From Amycolatopsis sp. NBC_01480 (GTDB taxonomy: Bacteria; Actinomycetota; Actinomycetes; Mycobacteriales; Pseudonocardiaceae), in contig NZ_CP109442.1 of assembly GCF_036227205.1 (NCBI RefSeq), forward strand, positions 682,001 to 746,000: DNA of 64,000 bases, in the 5' to 3' direction. The notes below the pieces were generated by a model. It was not told where the DNA came from and ran no database searches. It was given only the letters and a program-made list of their open reading frames with translations. Shown in pieces: positions 62,292 to 64,000 of the stretch (the stretch's first letter is position 1; every line of letters starts with the position of its first letter). The position numbers and the translations under genes were made by a program.

Positions 62292-63520
62292 ACCGGCAGC
62301 ACGGCGTACTGGCGAACGTGCAGGTCGGTGTAGGTCACCGGCCCGCGCGGCCCCGGCACCCGGTCCAGGTTGATGCCCGTCTCGGGGACCGCGAGCAGTT
62401 TGAAACCGTCGAGCAGCCGGGTCGGCGCGTTCCAGAACACGCCGGTGCCGGTGTAGCCGTCGAAGAACGCGTCGGCCGCGGCCGGGTCCTCAGTGGCGAT
62501 ACCCGCCGCGAGGCCGGACGTCTGCTCGTTCGCGACCTCCACGGCCTGCGCCAGCCCAGTCACCTTCTCGACCGTGACGGTCGCTTCCCGCTCGGAGTCC
62601 AGCGCCCACTCGTACCCGACGGCGTGCTCGTGCGGCGCCAGCGACGGCGTCACCCCGCGCTCGGCCAGCGCTTCCGCGATCGAAGGCCAGACCGCGTCGT
62701 GCGCGCCCTCGTGGATGAGCAGCAGGTTCAGCCGGTTGCAGACGCCGAGCCGGTCGAGGCTGGCGGACACGAGGTCGCGTACCTTGCCGGCGTCCGCGGC
62801 CGCGTCGACGTACAGCACTCCGCCGCCGTCCGCGTGGGCCAGCGTGCCCACGCCGTGCATCGCCGCTTCCCGGGCCAGCTCGCGCGTGCTGTCGCCGCTG
62901 CCGCGCAGGATCACGAGCGGCACCAGCCCGGGCAGGCGCACCAGCGCCGACGCGGCCTCCCGCTCGACCCGAGGCACCAGCTGCACCACGGCCGGGTCGA
63001 TCCCGGCGTCGGCGAGCGACGGCGCGATCACGGTCTCCCGCAGCCGTTGCGCGGAGCCCAGCGCCGCCGAACCCGTGCGCAGCACCCCGGCGTTGCGCGA
63101 TTTGACCAGCTGCGAAGCCACGTCGACGGTCACGTTCGGCCGCGCCTCGTAGTTCGCCCCGATCACGCCGACCGGCCGCCGCCGCTCCACCAGCCGCAGC
63201 CCGCCGTCCAAAGTGGACACGTCGATGGACCGGGCCTGGTGCGGCGCGCCGGACAGCAGCTCCAGCTGCTCGGCCATGCCGGTGAGCCGCTCGGGGGTGA
63301 TGGTCAGCCGGTCCAGCAGACCGGCGCTCATCCCCTCCGCACGCGCCTTGGCGATGTCGGCGCCATTGGCCTCGAGGATCTCCTCGCGGTACGCGATCAG
63401 CCGCTCGCCCATCCGAGCCAGCGCCCCGTCCACCACCTCATTGGTCGCGGCAGCCAGCGACGGCGCAGCCCGCTTCGCCGCCCGCGCGCAGCCCTCGACG
63501 GCCTTCGTGACCTCGTCCAA
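62288..63520 (-). CDS. proA: Gamma-glutamyl phosphate reductase
   Basis: A 410-residue proline-biosynthesis enzyme that reduces gamma-glutamyl phosphate to glutamate semialdehyde with NADPH. RRPVGVIGANYEARPNVTVD, LRTGSAALGSAQ, the catalytic-Cys strand LDRLGVCNRLNLLLIHEG, TEDPAAADAFFDGYTGTGVF and the end PRGPVTYTDLHVRQY are family signatures. The TTG at 63520 is chosen because GGAGGGAG lies 8 bases upstream; a GTG at 63568 would add 16 unrelated residues. The proB partner is not in the window. Followed by the coupled RibD-like gene. Confidence 0.94.
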   Translation of the reverse strand: MDEVTKAVEGCARAAKRAAPSLAAATNEVVDGALARMGERLIAYREEILEANGADIAKARAEGMSAGLLDRLTITPERLTGMAEQLELLSGAPHQARSIDVSTLDGGLRLVERRRPVGVIGANYEARPNVTVDVASQLVKSRNAGVLRTGSAALGSAQRLRETVIAPSLADAGIDPAVVQLVPRVEREAASALVRLPGLVPLVILRGSGDSTRELAREAAMHGVGTLAHADGGGVLYVDAAADAGKVRDLVSASLDRLGVCNRLNLLLIHEGAHDAVWPSIAEALAERGVTPSLAPHEHAVGYEWALDSEREATVTVEKVTGLAQAVEVANEQTSGLAAGIATEDPAAADAFFDGYTGTGVFWNAPTRLLDGFKLLAVPETGINLDRVPGPRGPVTYTDLHVRQYAVLPV

Positions 63521-64000
63521 CGTTACGTCTCCCTCCGCGCGGTCCAGCAGACGTCCAGTCTGCCGCACCCGCCCACATCGGAAGACGACGGGCTCAGCCC
63601 TCGGGAAACGTCAGGCCGCGCACCACCCCGCGCCCGGCTGGGCACCAGCTCGCAACCCGCCCGCACTAGTCCGCGCCCAGCTGGGCACCAGCTCACGGCA
63701 CGCCCACACCAGCCCGCGACCGGCCGCGTCAGCCGGCGCGCAACGATCCGGTCAGCTCGCGACCAGGCCCAGGCCAGTTCGCGACGGACCACGCGTCACC
63801 TCGCGCCTCAGATCGCAACGCGCCCAAGTCAGCTCGCAACGGGCCACCCGTCAGGTCGCAATGCGCCCGCTTCAGCTCGCAGCTCAGGCCGCGGTGCGCC
63901 CGGGTCAGCTCGCGTACCAGGTCGTGCCTCGGCTCACAGAGTGCCCGCGCCAGCTCGAGGCTCAGGCCGCAGAGTGCCCGCGTCACTCGCAACAGGCCAC
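63521..64000. repeat. Degenerate interspersed repeats (CAGCTCGCAAC-like) to the window edge
   Basis: About 18 copies of a motif close to CAGCTCGCAAC recur from 63646 to the edge. Their spacings are mostly 12 or 20-23 bases (for example 63797, 63809, 63830, 63852, 63873, 63885, 63906, 63918, 63930, 63951, 63963, 63984). A leftward open frame through them (63729-63992) gives a low-complexity Leu/Arg/Ala/His peptide without a known fold. I see no gene here and the array continues off the window. Confidence 0.65.

Noticed and set aside
63729..63992. An 87-codon leftward frame in the terminal repeats as a gene.
   Set aside because: Low-complexity peptide from repeats, no ribosome site I trust, no fold.

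Overview
The window is GC-rich chromosomal DNA from an actinomycete. It carries an EmbC-type arabinosyltransferase (arabinogalactan cell wall), a CobIJ fusion and a CobN plus ChlI/ChlD-fusion cobalt chelatase, a Dyp peroxidase, a 3Fe-4S ferredoxin/P450 pair and many GTG starts with 4-base gene overlaps. This gene set, with arabinan synthesis in a P450- and TetR-rich genome, suggests Pseudonocardiales, most likely Amycolatopsis or a close relative. That assignment is inference; no rRNA is present to test it. I see no phage, transposase, CRISPR array, rRNA or tRNA.

Layout. 1-2.8 kb: start of a LysR regulator, divergent from two F420/NADP-reductase-like proteins flanking an NAD-dependent epimerase. 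2.8-5.0 kb: ferredoxin and P450 operon, divergent from a TetR regulator, with a perfect palindrome between them. 5.0-12.3 kb: APH-fold protein, a Leu/Val dehydrogenase plus FAD/Fe-S oxidoreductase operon with divergent AsnC/Lrp regulator, a small Cys-rich protein, a GNAT and a YigZ protein. 12.9-18.9 kb: gltBD glutamate synthase. 19-28.7 kb: Dyp peroxidase, VOC protein, ROK kinase, secreted M1-like peptidase, two-component system, nitroreductase, Tat-exported hydrolase and benzoylformate-decarboxylase-like enzyme. 28.8-33.0 kb: a kinase/PP2C/vWA operon (TerY-P-triad type) divergent from a DUF4190-like membrane protein. 33.0-59.0 kb: the aerobic cobalamin locus, in several transcription units, interrupted by embC-like, an ABC-transporter deletion scar, an XRE regulator and a papain-fold-like protein. 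59-64 kb: a GH18 chitinase behind a DasR-type site, a RibD-like protein with reversed domain order, and proA.

The cobalamin genes form nearly a full aerobic pathway: cobG, cobIJ, cobM, cobK, cobL, cobH, cobB, cobN with chlID, cobO, cobQ, cobD, cobC, cobU, cobT, cobS and bluB. CobA (uroporphyrinogen methyltransferase) and CobF are not in the window. Only cobN has a visible cobalamin riboswitch. A Gfo/Idh/MocA oxidoreductase is coupled by 4-base overlaps between cobM and cobK.

The intergenic DNA is unusual. Two copies of an ~85-base multi-arm palindrome (11.6 and 18.9 kb) share almost the same sequence. Other long perfect hairpins lie at 2.76, 20.6, 20.7, 44.2 and 50.5 kb. Degenerate tandem repeats fill the gaps at about 59.0, 60.8-61.0 (16-base register) and 63.6-64.0 kb (12/21-base spacing).
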